Positions 32,541 to 41,963 of a stretch of DNA of 64,000 nucleotides are shown piece by piece. This DNA comes from Bacillota bacterium (GTDB taxonomy: Bacteria; Bacillota; Desulfotomaculia; Desulfotomaculales; Desulfohalotomaculaceae): contig VENI01000011.1 in NCBI GenBank assembly GCA_009711615.1, positions 101,081-165,080 on the forward strand. Reading direction: 5' to 3'. The first letter of the stretch is position 1. Each line of letters begins with the position of its first letter. The notes under the pieces were generated by a model that worked only from the letters and a program-made list of their open reading frames with translations, had not been told where the DNA came from and made no database searches. Made by a program: the position numbers and the translations under genes.

Positions 32541-35500
32541 CTAGCTAATGGCTGAATCTATCATGGTCAATATCTGTTTCTTTTCAAATCCATTTTGCTG
32601 TGATGCACTGCTGGGGCAGGCTGCTACACAGGCCCCACATCCTTGGCACAACACTTCCCGGACCACAGCCACATCCTTGTTTTCATCTATAACCCGAGCG
32701 TCATAGGGGCATATGTTTACACACAGCCCACAGCCCTTGCACCACTTTTCATTAACAGTGGCCACAATGCCCAAGCTTTCCAAACGGTCTTTTGATAGCA
32801 ATGTAACTGCTCTAATGGCGGCAGCATTGGCCTGGGATAGTGATTCGTTAATTAGTTTGGGTGAATGGGCCAAGCCACACAGGTAAAGACCGTCGGCAGC
32901 AAAATCTACCGGGCGCAGTTTCATATGGGCTTCGTTATAGAAACCATCTGCAGTTAGGGGCAATTTGTACATCCTAGACAACTTTTCTGTATCTTTTCTT
33001 GGTACAATACCCGTGGATAGAACCAGCAAATCTGTATCTAGTACCAACTGCCTTTCAAGAACTGGGTCATTTACCTTTACTTCTAGTTTATTGTCTTTGA
33101 AGCTTACTTCCGGTTTATCTTCAAGTTCATAACGAATAAAGATTACACCGTTTTCCCGGGCTTCCCGATAATACTTTTCCTTCATACCATAAGTACGAAT
33201 ATCTCGGTACAGCACAAAAACATTTGCTTCAGGATTTCTATTTTTAATGGTTAATGCATTTTTAATGGCATGGGTACAGCAAATGCGACTACAGTAAGGG
33301 CGGCCTTCCTGCCGTGACCCTACACATTGAATCATTACTACATTTTTAACATCATCTAAGCTACCACTTGCCAGTCGTTCTTCCAGTTCCCTCTGAGTTA
33401 CCACATTATTATTTTCACCATAATAATACTCAGTGGGCTTTGCTTCCTCTGCACCACTGGCTGCAATAACCACCCCATGTTCCAACACTTTAGTTTCATT
33501 ACTGGTCTTAATTGTGGTTTTGTAGTTGCCCAGGTAGCCTGATACATCAGATATTTCTGCTTCGGTAAGAACTTCTACCAGCGGATTATCATTTATTTGT
33601 TTTCTTAAATCTTCTATTAATCGTTGAGGATCAGAACCATCAATGGTGCGTTTAATGTGCAGTGCATTGCCACCCAGTTCAGGCTCTTTCTCCAGCAAGT
33701 AGACACTAAAACCCTGACCAGCTAAGTTTAATGAACTGGTCATGCCAGACAACCCACCACCAATAACAAGAGCTTTACGGTTTATTTCAAAGGAAGATGT
33801 GTGCACCGGTTTGGCCAGTTTAACTTTTTCCACTGACATGCGCACCAAATCTTTGGCTTTCTCGGTGGCCGCTTTTGGGTTATCCTGGTGTACCCAACTG
33901 GCATGCTCACGAATATTTGCTTGCTCATATAAATATGGGTTTAATCCTGCCTCACGAATACTGGACATAAATAATGGTGCGTGAGTTCTTGGTGTACAAG
34001 ATGCCACCACCACTCGATTGAGATTATGCTCCTTGATACGTTCTTTAATACGCTCCACATTGTCTTGGGAACAGGTAAATAAGAACTCTTCGGAATGTAC
34101 AACTCCAGGAATATTCTTAACGTATTCCACCACTTCAGGAACCTTAACAACTGAACCAATATTAATACCACAATTACATATAAAAGCTCCTATACGCGGC
34201 TCCTCATTTACGATATCCTTTTCCGAGGGATACTCTTTCACTTGAGCTAGCGAACCTCGGGCGTCAGAAAGTACTTTACCAGCTTGGGCTGCCGCACAAC
34301 TGGCATCACCCACTGTTTCTGGAATATCCTTTGGTGCTACAAAAGCCCCACCGGCATAAACGCCTGGTTTTGTAGTTGCACCAGGATTAAACTCCTCACA
34401 CTTACAAAATCCATCGTTATCCAGTTCCACACCCACCGCTTCGGCTAAATCATTAGCACTGGTGCTTGGCTTCAAGCCCACTGAAAGGACAAGCATATCG
34501 AATTCTTCTTCTTGATACTGACCATCTTGATTTAGATAACGAATTAACAGGTTATTGCTTTGCTGCAATTCTTTTACGGATGAAATCATGCTTCGGTTAT
34601 ATCTAACTCCATGTTGCTGACGCGCTCTATCGTAATACTTTTCGAAATCTTTACCATATGCCCGCACGTCCATGTAAAAGATTGTGGCTTCTAAATTATC
34701 CACGTGCTCTTTGGCTATGATTGCTTCTTTAGTGGCATACATACAGCAAACAGCTGAACAGTAATTCTTTCCTCTATGTACATCCCGTGAACCAACACAC
34801 TGTATGAACGCTATTTTTTTGGGTTCAACATGATCCGATGGGCGAACTACATGTCCCTGATAAGGACCAGATGCCGCCAACATACGTTCAAACTGTACAC
34901 TGGTTATAACATTGGGATAAACTCCCCAGCCGTACTCACCATATGGGGTAGGGTCAATAGGTTCAAAACCAGGTGACAAAATGACTGAACCTACATGCAG
35001 TTCTAATTCTTCATCTTCCATATCATGGCTGATGGCCCCTGCTTCACAAACTTTTAAACACTTACCGCAAGCTTTGGGATTTTTAAACTTTAAGCATTTG
35101 TTCTTATCAATGGCATAGGCATTAGGAGTAGCCTGAGCATACATTTTGTAGATTGCTTTCCTTTTACCCAATCCACCATCGAATTCACTGGGCACTTTAA
35201 CAGGACATTCATCTGCACACTGTCCGCAAGCAATACATTTCTCTTCATCAACATACCGAGCTTTTTTCAACACCCGGGCTTTAAAATTACCCGGTGTACC
35301 TTCTACGCCCAGCACTTCTGCATTAGTTATTATTTCAACATTGAGGTGCCTACCCACATCAACCAATTTTGGCGACATGGTACACATTGCGCAGTCGTTA
35401 GTGGGAAATGTTTTATCCAACATAGCCATCGTACCGCCAATGGCCGGTTTTTGTTCCAACAGATATACCTTGTAGCCAGCTTCAGCTAAATCTAGCGCCG

Positions 35501-35564
35501 ACTGCATTCCTGATATACCACCACCAACAACCATAACAGCTCCGGTTAAATTTAATTCATTCAT
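32541..35564 (-). CDS. hdrA: HdrA, double-length flavoprotein of heterodisulfide reductase type
   Basis: 1007 aa; usual HdrA is about 650. First FAD module with GGGISGMQSALDLAEAG (about 14-30) and the HdrA signature TFPTNDCAMCTMSPKLV; inserted ferredoxin motifs CIACGQCADECP and CLKCGKC-like NPKACGKCLKVCE around 95-180. A second FAD module starts at about residue 604 (IGGGLSGMTSSL). Two C-terminal [4Fe-4S] sites, CKGCGLCVNICP and CQGCGACVAACP. HdrA is the flavin-bifurcating hub that accepts electrons from MvhD and passes them to HdrBC and ferredoxin. Full-length, no internal TGA. Confidence 0.93.
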   Translation of the reverse strand: MNELNLTGAVMVVGGGISGMQSALDLAEAGYKVYLLEQKPAIGGTMAMLDKTFPTNDCAMCTMSPKLVDVGRHLNVEIITNAEVLGVEGTPGNFKARVLKKARYVDEEKCIACGQCADECPVKVPSEFDGGLGKRKAIYKMYAQATPNAYAIDKNKCLKFKNPKACGKCLKVCEAGAISHDMEDEELELHVGSVILSPGFEPIDPTPYGEYGWGVYPNVITSVQFERMLAASGPYQGHVVRPSDHVEPKKIAFIQCVGSRDVHRGKNYCSAVCCMYATKEAIIAKEHVDNLEATIFYMDVRAYGKDFEKYYDRARQQHGVRYNRSMISSVKELQQSNNLLIRYLNQDGQYQEEEFDMLVLSVGLKPSTSANDLAEAVGVELDNDGFCKCEEFNPGATTKPGVYAGGAFVAPKDIPETVGDASCAAAQAGKVLSDARGSLAQVKEYPSEKDIVNEEPRIGAFICNCGINIGSVVKVPEVVEYVKNIPGVVHSEEFLFTCSQDNVERIKERIKEHNLNRVVVASCTPRTHAPLFMSSIREAGLNPYLYEQANIREHASWVHQDNPKAATEKAKDLVRMSVEKVKLAKPVHTSSFEINRKALVIGGGLSGMTSSLNLAGQGFSVYLLEKEPELGGNALHIKRTIDGSDPQRLIEDLRKQINDNPLVEVLTEAEISDVSGYLGNYKTTIKTSNETKVLEHGVVIAASGAEEAKPTEYYYGENNNVVTQRELEERLASGSLDDVKNVVMIQCVGSRQEGRPYCSRICCTHAIKNALTIKNRNPEANVFVLYRDIRTYGMKEKYYREARENGVIFIRYELEDKPEVSFKDNKLEVKVNDPVLERQLVLDTDLLVLSTGIVPRKDTEKLSRMYKLPLTADGFYNEAHMKLRPVDFAADGLYLCGLAHSPKLINESLSQANAAAIRAVTLLSKDRLESLGIVATVNEKWCKGCGLCVNICPYDARVIDENKDVAVVREVLCQGCGACVAACPSSASQQNGFEKKQILTMIDSAIS

Positions 35565-35652
35565 TGATACCAGACCTCCAGTCTCCTTTTTTGGGTCCGG
35601 ATGTCCCGAAAAATTTGATTAATCAATTAACCAACTTCATTTAATGACTTAA

Positions 35653-36477
35653 CTATAGTGATGGATCAATAATATGTTTCTTTAGCCACTTATTAACATC
35701 AGGGAGGTTGAACGCCATACCCATCAGTTCTGTAAAGTAGAATACCGGTATGTTCATATGATCTTTACGACGGGTTTCCAGGTTGGTTTGACACAATGGA
35801 CATGTGGTAACTATGGCTTGGGCCCCTGCTTCCACTGCTGCATCCAATATTCGCCCGGTCATTCCGTACACCACGTCAGACCTTGTAATTGATAGACTAG
35901 CGCCACAACAATCAGTTTTGTATGACCATGTTAGTGGTTCTGCACCCAAAGCCTTCATAAGTTTATCCATACTTTGGGGGTTTTCCGGATCTTCAAAGGC
36001 CACAGCTTCCACTGGCCGTGAAGTTAGACATCCGTAGTAACAAACTACTTTTAAGCCGCTTAATTTCTTCTCCACCCGTTTAGAGATGGTATCCAACCCT
36101 ACATCTTTAACAAATGCTTCCAGTGCCGACTTAGTGGTTACTTTCCCTGAGAATTGACATCCCAACAGACCTTCAACCTGCTGCTTAAGCTGATCGTTAC
36201 TTTTAACAGCATGCTCGGCCGTTTTCAGCCGGTTATAGCAGGCAGAGCAAGGCACCACTGGGTTTAGCCCCATTTCTTCTGCTATCACCAGGTTTTGTGC
36301 TGGTAGTGCAAGAGCCAACTTATGTGATGTGGCGTGAGCAGATGTAGATCCGCAGCAAACCCAATCTGGTAGTTCAGTAAGCTCTATATCCAGTGCACTG
36401 CATACAGATCTTATGGAATAATCAAATTCCTGACCGGTGGACTCCAGTGAACAGCCCGGGTAATAAGCAAATTTCAA
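35653..36477 (-). CDS. hdrB: HdrB, CCG-domain catalytic subunit
   Basis: 274 aa. Two CCG (Cys-rich) domains: WVCCGSTSAH with VPCSACYNRL in the first half, and CYYGC, DCCGASLSI, TTCPLCQTNLE in the second. These hold the non-cubane [4Fe-4S] clusters that reduce a disulfide substrate in methanogen HdrB. The substrate in this bacterium is unknown. Lies 5 bases after hdrC. Confidence 0.94.
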   Translation of the reverse strand: MKFAYYPGCSLESTGQEFDYSIRSVCSALDIELTELPDWVCCGSTSAHATSHKLALALPAQNLVIAEEMGLNPVVPCSACYNRLKTAEHAVKSNDQLKQQVEGLLGCQFSGKVTTKSALEAFVKDVGLDTISKRVEKKLSGLKVVCYYGCLTSRPVEAVAFEDPENPQSMDKLMKALGAEPLTWSYKTDCCGASLSITRSDVVYGMTGRILDAAVEAGAQAIVTTCPLCQTNLETRRKDHMNIPVFYFTELMGMAFNLPDVNKWLKKHIIDPSL

Positions 36478-36482
36478 CTATG

Positions 36483-37097
36483 CTACCCCCTTTCTACAGC
36501 AGAACTAGCACTATTATTTTGACCACATGCTTTAAAATCTGTTTTCTCTGCACGGTCAAAAATTTGTTTTACCAGATCTTTGTTTTTAGTGCGGCTGGGG
36601 AATAAGGGCATTTTTCCTTTGGCAAACAAGTCCATACCCATCTTTATGTCCTCCAGCAGTTTACCACTCTTAATTTTGTAGCGAACCAGCATAACTGGTT
36701 CATGTACCCGACCATTAGATTTCACCGAGTTCAAGAAGGAGTGGTGAAAAATGGGAATGTTCTTTACAGCAGCGGGCACATTCTCTTCAATAGCAATTTC
36801 CCGCAGTGTATCTGTAACTGCTGATATGGAAATACCATTAGGACAACGAGCCCCACAAGTTTCACAATTTACACACAGCCAGATGGCTGAACTTTTTAGT
36901 AATTCACCTTTCAGCCCAAATTGAATCATTCGCACAATTTGGTTGGGACGAAAATCAGTATATGACGCCACCTGACAGCCTGCAGAACACTTTTGGCAGT
37001 GGTAGCACAAGTCCAACGGTTGACAGCTTCTTTCCTTAACTTCTTTGATAAAATGAAAATCCAACTGATCTGATTGCCCTTTTGTGATTATATTCAC
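36483..37097 (-). CDS. hdrC: HdrC, iron-sulfur subunit
   Basis: 204 aa. Two [4Fe-4S] motifs, CYHCQKCSAGCQV (about residues 31-43) and CVNCETCGARCP (about 75-86), in the usual HdrC arrangement, relaying electrons from HdrA to HdrB. First gene of the operon hdrCBA-mvhD-fdhB-like. Confidence 0.94.
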   Translation of the reverse strand: MNIITKGQSDQLDFHFIKEVKERSCQPLDLCYHCQKCSAGCQVASYTDFRPNQIVRMIQFGLKGELLKSSAIWLCVNCETCGARCPNGISISAVTDTLREIAIEENVPAAVKNIPIFHHSFLNSVKSNGRVHEPVMLVRYKIKSGKLLEDIKMGMDLFAKGKMPLFPSRTKNKDLVKQIFDRAEKTDFKACGQNNSASSAVERG

Positions 37098-37352
37098 TTA
37101 ATCTCCCCTCCTTTATAACTAAAACTGTTGATTTCCTGATCTTCATGAAAATTTTATCATATAATTCTTGCAATTGGTACCCTAAATTCTGCTTTTTTTA
37201 AATTTAGCAAAATATATTTTCACTATAGCATAACAATTTCGTAATAACGGCTATTTTTTTCTAATATTTATCTACAATTACGCTATATCTAATAATATTA
37301 TGACACAACTTTCACTTTTGACAAGTTTAACTTTTCACAAGTTATGATAATA

Positions 37353-37384
37353 AAAATAACAGGGAGTTAATCTCACCTGTTATT
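37353..37384 (-). terminator. Terminator of the FapA gene
   Basis: Stem AATAACAGG / CCTGTTATT followed on the minus strand by TTTATTAT. The rest of 37098-37352 is AT-rich and presumably holds the hdr promoter; no further element recognised. Confidence 0.75.
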
Positions 37385-39107
37385 AATCATCATTGTTTAA
37401 ATAGGTCTTATACTCTGTATTATTAATATTTCGGCTTGTTTCTCCAGAAGTTATAGTTACGTTTTGATGTGTTTTTTCTATTCTAATATAATTACCAGAT
37501 GACTTAATAACTGTTTTAACACCAATTTCCGAGCCAGCCTCTTTTACTTTAACTGTACCCTTGCAGTTTATAGTACCACCTCTAAAAACACCGTTTATAA
37601 TTACATTGCCCTTGGTGTTTATGTTGGTGTTAATACATCCTTTCCCTGTAATGTGTACGTCACCTTCTGCTTCAATATTCGAGTTGATTGCATAAGTTAA
37701 GGTTACATTACCCTTGCTATCATCCCCTAGGACTTCCAACGAGTTCATAACCGCTAACACACGTTGCTGTAGCTGATCAACCTCGTCCATGCTGGTAATT
37801 TTCAGCCAACCCAGTCTTCTAAATTTCATTTCCAACTCTGTAATTAAATTCTTTATTTCAGAAGAGACAACAAAACGCTGTTTTACCAACATTTTTGATA
37901 TTTCATCAACTACCTTGGGAACATTGCCAAACTTTTTATTTATCAACCCAACAACCAATTGACCTAAGCAAATTTCTTTACCCAGTTCGTCTGATCTATC
38001 TTTCAAAACCGTAGTTAGTTCAGATATCTGAACCAGGGATTTATTAATTATTTCAAACTTACTTTTTAGTTCTTCAAGATACTGTGACATTCCACCGGCG
38101 TTAATAAAAGAACTTAACACATTTTTTCCTATCACAACGTCTCCTAAGGCCACTATTCTAGCACCATAGGCTGCACCACCAACATTTACATCACCAGCAG
38201 CAAAAACAGCCATTCCTTCGGTTACATCTTTATCAACAGCAACACTTCCATTAAATTCTAAATTACCACTCTCTACATCTACTTGTTTTACTGTATATAA
38301 TGGATTGACCTTAAAAAACCATGTGTTTTGGTTTATCTGTAGTGAAGGTAGTCCTCTTTCGATGGATGCAATGGCATTTTCATTTTGCTGTAATATAGTA
38401 CCCTCACCGGCCTGTAAATGTACTCTTTTATATTCGGGAGGCAAAATTTGGTCCCCGTCCACTCCCACACCTGGTTCACCTGGACTGCCAGGGATTTTAA
38501 CAGCCAGCATCTGCCCCTCATCAATCGAGGCAATACGTTTCTGTTTAAAGTCTACCCGACCGTCTGGGAGAAATTCCGGTCGACCATCATTCTCTGTATC
38601 TATTAAAACATTAACCGTTTCATCAGTACCTGGTTTGCATGGCGTACCAAAGGCTACTGGCACCTTGTCTTTGGTGGGGTTATTGATTAACTTAAGTAAA
38701 CTATCATTATCCACTCCAAAGTTAACACCGTTTTCTGCCAGCGCTTGCTCCAGTTGCTCTATAGTAAAGGGGTATTCCTCAACTAGATCAGGAGTAATAT
38801 TTATTACTATTTCACTTTGAGAATTAATTACTTTTATTCTAGGCAACACCTTAATAGCTGGAGTTAACATAATATACGCAGTAAGCTTGTCCTTAGATAT
38901 TTCTACAGAAATTGCTCCATCTTCTTCTGTACCAGGAAGTAGTTCCACTTTATCCTGTCCGGTTATAGATGCAGACTCTTGTATTTGTTTATCATTAATC
39001 TTTACAATTAAATCTTCATTAGGAACCACGGTAATTTGCTGTTTTAAATCTTCCGGGATGGTTAATATTCCATCTTCGTTTAAAAAGAACTTACTGGTTC
39101 CCATCAT
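37383..39107 (-). CDS. FapA family protein (DUF342)
   Basis: 574 aa. N-terminal region with a duplicated strand-rich domain, then the FapA beta-helix with GVGVDGDQILPPEY (about residue 214) and GDVNVGGAAYGARIVALGDVVIG, split here as GDVNVGG and ALGDVVIG, and a coiled-coil segment at about 340-420 before further DUF342 beta repeats. FapA proteins are predicted polymer-forming, possibly cell-surface or regulatory. Four ATG codons stand in a row; the third (39107) has the best spacing (7 bases) from AAGGAG. Confidence 0.85.
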   Translation of the reverse strand: MMGTSKFFLNEDGILTIPEDLKQQITVVPNEDLIVKINDKQIQESASITGQDKVELLPGTEEDGAISVEISKDKLTAYIMLTPAIKVLPRIKVINSQSEIVINITPDLVEEYPFTIEQLEQALAENGVNFGVDNDSLLKLINNPTKDKVPVAFGTPCKPGTDETVNVLIDTENDGRPEFLPDGRVDFKQKRIASIDEGQMLAVKIPGSPGEPGVGVDGDQILPPEYKRVHLQAGEGTILQQNENAIASIERGLPSLQINQNTWFFKVNPLYTVKQVDVESGNLEFNGSVAVDKDVTEGMAVFAAGDVNVGGAAYGARIVALGDVVIGKNVLSSFINAGGMSQYLEELKSKFEIINKSLVQISELTTVLKDRSDELGKEICLGQLVVGLINKKFGNVPKVVDEISKMLVKQRFVVSSEIKNLITELEMKFRRLGWLKITSMDEVDQLQQRVLAVMNSLEVLGDDSKGNVTLTYAINSNIEAEGDVHITGKGCINTNINTKGNVIINGVFRGGTINCKGTVKVKEAGSEIGVKTVIKSSGNYIRIEKTHQNVTITSGETSRNINNTEYKTYLNNDD

Positions 39108-39211
39108 CATCATACTCCTTATTAGTATATATAGTTATATGCTACTAAATTTTGTTATTTTGTGCAACATGTAATATAGTATATTGTTATTATAAATGAG
39201 AAAAAAATAAA

Positions 39212-39233
39212 ACTGTCTACAATTTGAGACAGC
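39212..39233 (-). terminator. Terminator of the homocysteine operon
   Basis: Minus-strand stem GCTGTCT / AGACAGT with 8-base loop, then TTTATTTTTTT. Confidence 0.75.
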
Positions 39234-39246
39234 TTCTTTAACAAAC

Positions 39247-39990
39247 TTACATTATTGGCGTTAGTTTTATTTCTCCCTGAGCAACCATTTTATCATCTTT
39301 AATGACCAACGCACCATTGATACCAGGAATAGCAATAGCAAAATCCACTGCTTGCTGCAGGTCTTCATAATTTTCCACCATATTTGCTGCAGCGGTAGCA
39401 GTGGCATCAGCCAATAAGGTTGATGCAGACAGAACCACCACTGCATCCGCCTTGCCAAAACTTAAAGAGTGCCCCACTGTACCAGAAGATGTACAGATAC
39501 CAATGGGGGTCTGCTCCGGCAATATCTCCAATGCAATACGATTACTGAAAGGAGATTGAGCTGCAAAAACACCAATGTTTCTAGTAACTTTGGTACTGAT
39601 AAATATATCGCCACCATTTTCAACAATCACTTCATCGGAGTATCGCAAAAGCTCTTTGCCAACATATTGGGCAAAGGCTCCGGCCACCGAAGCCATCGGC
39701 CCAATACCCGCTTCACTTGCTGCCTGTGCCATTTCCCTTGCTATGGCCGGTGCATGAGGAAGTGTTTTATGTGGCTCTAGGGTTTCTTTAAACTTTTGGT
39801 CCCGTTTTAGATAGCTTTCCAACTGCTGACGGAATTTTTTAATCAGTTTTTTTGTTTGTGCAATCAGTTGATCATTATAACATTCCTTTAGAATTGCAAT
39901 ATCCAAATCGGTTTCTTTCTCCGCCACTTGAAAATGTTTTAAATCCTGCTGGCGATGTAGTTGGCGATAGGTTCTTTCAATATACTGCAA
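39247..39990 (-). CDS. UPF0280 family protein (ApbE-like fold)
   Basis: 247 aa. UPF0280 signature: IGPMASVAGAFAQYVG (about residues 95-110), VENGGDIFI, then GVFAAQ and GHSLSFGKADAVVVLS. Related in fold to ApbE flavin transferases. TTG start just after the preceding stop. Third gene of the DUF39 / NIL-ferredoxin / UPF0280 set, the same trio associated in methanogens with homocysteine formation; its exact role there is unsettled. Confidence 0.88.
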   Translation of the reverse strand: MQYIERTYRQLHRQQDLKHFQVAEKETDLDIAILKECYNDQLIAQTKKLIKKFRQQLESYLKRDQKFKETLEPHKTLPHAPAIAREMAQAASEAGIGPMASVAGAFAQYVGKELLRYSDEVIVENGGDIFISTKVTRNIGVFAAQSPFSNRIALEILPEQTPIGICTSSGTVGHSLSFGKADAVVVLSASTLLADATATAAANMVENYEDLQQAVDFAIAIPGINGALVIKDDKMVAQGEIKLTPIM

Positions 39991-39991
39991 T

Positions 39992-40393
39992 TTAGAAACA
40001 AACCTCCATTGCCTTCATCGGGCAAACCTTCACACACATTTGACAAACAATACACTTGTCACTGTCAAATTGAACCTGCATTGCAGGACGCTCAAGGTGC
40101 AGCGCCCCGGTTGGACAAGCATCGGTGCAGGTGCCACAACTGGTGCAGCGATCTTGGTTGTAATTAACCTGTTCAGCCAACTTCTGCACCTTAATATTTT
40201 GCTCTTCCAAAAAATTTATTCCTTCCTGGTAGCGCTCTCCAGTTAATTCTAGCACTAGGGTGCCTTCTTTCTCCGGGTTTATGTGTGCTTTTATTATGTT
40301 AACCATTAAATCGTAATCTTTTACTAGATTATATATAATTGGTTTATCAGATGTAGCAGCGGTAAACCGCAAGATTATTTTTTTAGAAGACAT
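39992..40393 (-). CDS. NIL domain-ferredoxin fusion
   Basis: 133 aa. N-terminal NIL domain (about residues 1-75, ligand-binding ACT-like fold also found in methionine importers) and two C-terminal [4Fe-4S] motifs, CTSCGTCTDACP and CIVCQMCVKVCP. This is the bacterial counterpart of the MJ0099-type protein that partners DUF39 in methanogen homocysteine synthesis. It lies between those two partners in a SAM-riboswitch operon. Confidence 0.92.
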   Translation of the reverse strand: MSSKKIILRFTAATSDKPIIYNLVKDYDLMVNIIKAHINPEKEGTLVLELTGERYQEGINFLEEQNIKVQKLAEQVNYNQDRCTSCGTCTDACPTGALHLERPAMQVQFDSDKCIVCQMCVKVCPMKAMEVCF

Positions 40394-40405
40394 GTTATCG
40401 CTCCT

Positions 40406-41605
40406 TTATTTATCGGTATTAAGTGCTTTGGCCACTATATTGTCCTTGGCCGAGGGCAAAAGTTGGGCCGGTTGGCTCACTTCAAATTCACCTTTTTTAA
40501 TCCATTCTTTCAGAGTGTTGGCAATTTCAACCGCCATGGGGTTACTGGACATCGGTGCTGTCTTCACCCTTTTACCCTGCAGTGTAATTTCTCCACTCTT
40601 CAAATCGGCATAGCTGGCATATCCTAAGAGTTCTCCCGTGCGGTTGGGGTATGCGTCACTGTAATCCATAACCGGAGCGTACAACTCTTTATCGGAACGG
40701 GAAACCCATCGCATTACCTCTTCGTTCAATATTGGTATGGGAATACCAATGCCCACTGACAGGGAGCAACCATAACCAAGCATGCTAGCACCCCTAATGT
40801 ACCGGGCATCCATCTGCTTCATATCCCCAACCACCGAGAGGGTACCACCGCTAGGATGCAGGTCAACACCGGAGGCGTTTAGCATAGCCGGAAAGTGTTG
40901 AGTGCCGTTCCATGCAACATACCCTACACCGCCACCCAGGAAAATGCGGGTACCAATACCGATAGTTAAAAAGTTGGGATCTTTTAATAGCGGGCTAAGT
41001 TGTCCCGAAGTGCTATAATGGGCGTTACCCAAGTTTGATTGTAGCATACCCATATAGGTATAAATTGTTTTATCGCTTACGTTCACAGCACAGTTGTAGT
41101 TTTGGTAAGCATTACGTGGATTAAATAGAAATGCTTCATTTATATCATCCAGAGAGATATCTGTTTCTAATTCCCGACGCGGATAACAATCGGTTCCGTA
41201 AGACTGTGCTCTTAATTTTACTTTTCTACCAGCAACCAGATCCTCAATCACATGTCCGCCACCGTAGCGGAATTCACCGGGATACTCTTTGTTTAAAGGA
41301 TCATCTTCGGTAGGTTCGGTAGCACCTATATAAGCATCTGCCGCAGCAACACCAGCATAGGCAGAAACATCGTTCAACCAAACCTTACTCATTCTCATTC
41401 GTGGTTGGGGATGACCGAAGTTTAAAAAGGCGCCAGAAGAACACATCGGTCCAAATGTACCAGTGGTTACTACATCAACTTCTTTAGCCGCCTGAGCAAC
41501 CCCTTTTTCTTCCACCAGCGAAACCACTTCATCTGCAGTTAGTACTACGGCCTGGCCGCTTTTAATTCTCTCATTAATTTCTGCATAAGTTCTCTCAATG
41601 CTCAA
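40406..41605 (-). CDS. DUF39 homocysteine biosynthesis protein
   Basis: 399 aa, TTG start with GGAGG 9 bases upstream. DUF39 blocks are visible: VDVVTTGTFGPMCSSGAFLNFGH, shown in part as TGTFGPMCSSGAFLNFGH (about residues 46-63), NAYQNYNCAVN, LSPLLKDPNF, and GGGVGYVAWNGTQH. In methanogens DUF39 with its ferredoxin partner converts aspartate semialdehyde to homocysteine using a sulfide source. First gene of the operon; a SAM-I riboswitch and terminator precede it, so expression should drop when SAM is plentiful. Confidence 0.92.
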   Translation of the reverse strand: MSIERTYAEINERIKSGQAVVLTADEVVSLVEEKGVAQAAKEVDVVTTGTFGPMCSSGAFLNFGHPQPRMRMSKVWLNDVSAYAGVAAADAYIGATEPTEDDPLNKEYPGEFRYGGGHVIEDLVAGRKVKLRAQSYGTDCYPRRELETDISLDDINEAFLFNPRNAYQNYNCAVNVSDKTIYTYMGMLQSNLGNAHYSTSGQLSPLLKDPNFLTIGIGTRIFLGGGVGYVAWNGTQHFPAMLNASGVDLHPSGGTLSVVGDMKQMDARYIRGASMLGYGCSLSVGIGIPIPILNEEVMRWVSRSDKELYAPVMDYSDAYPNRTGELLGYASYADLKSGEITLQGKRVKTAPMSSNPMAVEIANTLKEWIKKGEFEVSQPAQLLPSAKDNIVAKALNTDK

Positions 41606-41681
41606 CTAAAGTACCTCCTAATTTTGTAGCCCTGATATTTCTACTCCGAAAACATCATAGCTACTTGGTTTTAAATTAATT

Positions 41682-41846
41682 AAAAAAACCTCTTCTTTAA
41701 CAGAAGAGGTTTTGCAAAACTTGCATCACCTTCTTATCTGTCAAGGTTATCCCCTTGCAGGATTTAGCACCGGGCCGTCAATTTAGGATGACGCGGTTGC
41801 CGGGTTTCACAGGGCCTGTTCCCTCCACCACTCTTGATAAGAAGAA
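41682..41846 (-). promoter_or_regulatory. SAM-I riboswitch (S-box) with terminator
   Basis: Minus strand: the aptamer runs about 41846-41730. Hallmarks in order: CTTATCAAGAGTGGTGGAGG (5' P1 and kink region), TGAAACCCGGCAACC, GGTGCTAAATCCTGC, and GACAGATAAG pairing with the first CTTATC. A terminator follows (41714-41682, stem ACCTCTTCTGT / pairing arm AAGAAGAGGT, then T7). It sits 77 bases before the DUF39 start and controls that operon at transcription. Confidence 0.95.
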
Positions 41847-41963
41847 CTTACTATTCAATTAACTAATTTCATTTTAACAGGGTAAAAAGGTGTTGTCAAA
41901 TATTATTTAGTTGGAGATAATATAATGCGGGATGAAATTTAACAGCAAAGGATGGACTCAACC

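Noticed and set aside
35615..35626. Palindrome TTGATTAATCAA upstream of hdrA as an Fnr site
   Set aside because: The spacer between half-sites is 2 bases, not 4, and the site is inside an operon.
37383..39107. Several long frames on the plus strand opposite the FapA, HdrA, RidA and other genes
   Set aside because: They mirror the codons of strongly supported genes and lack ribosome sites or known domains.
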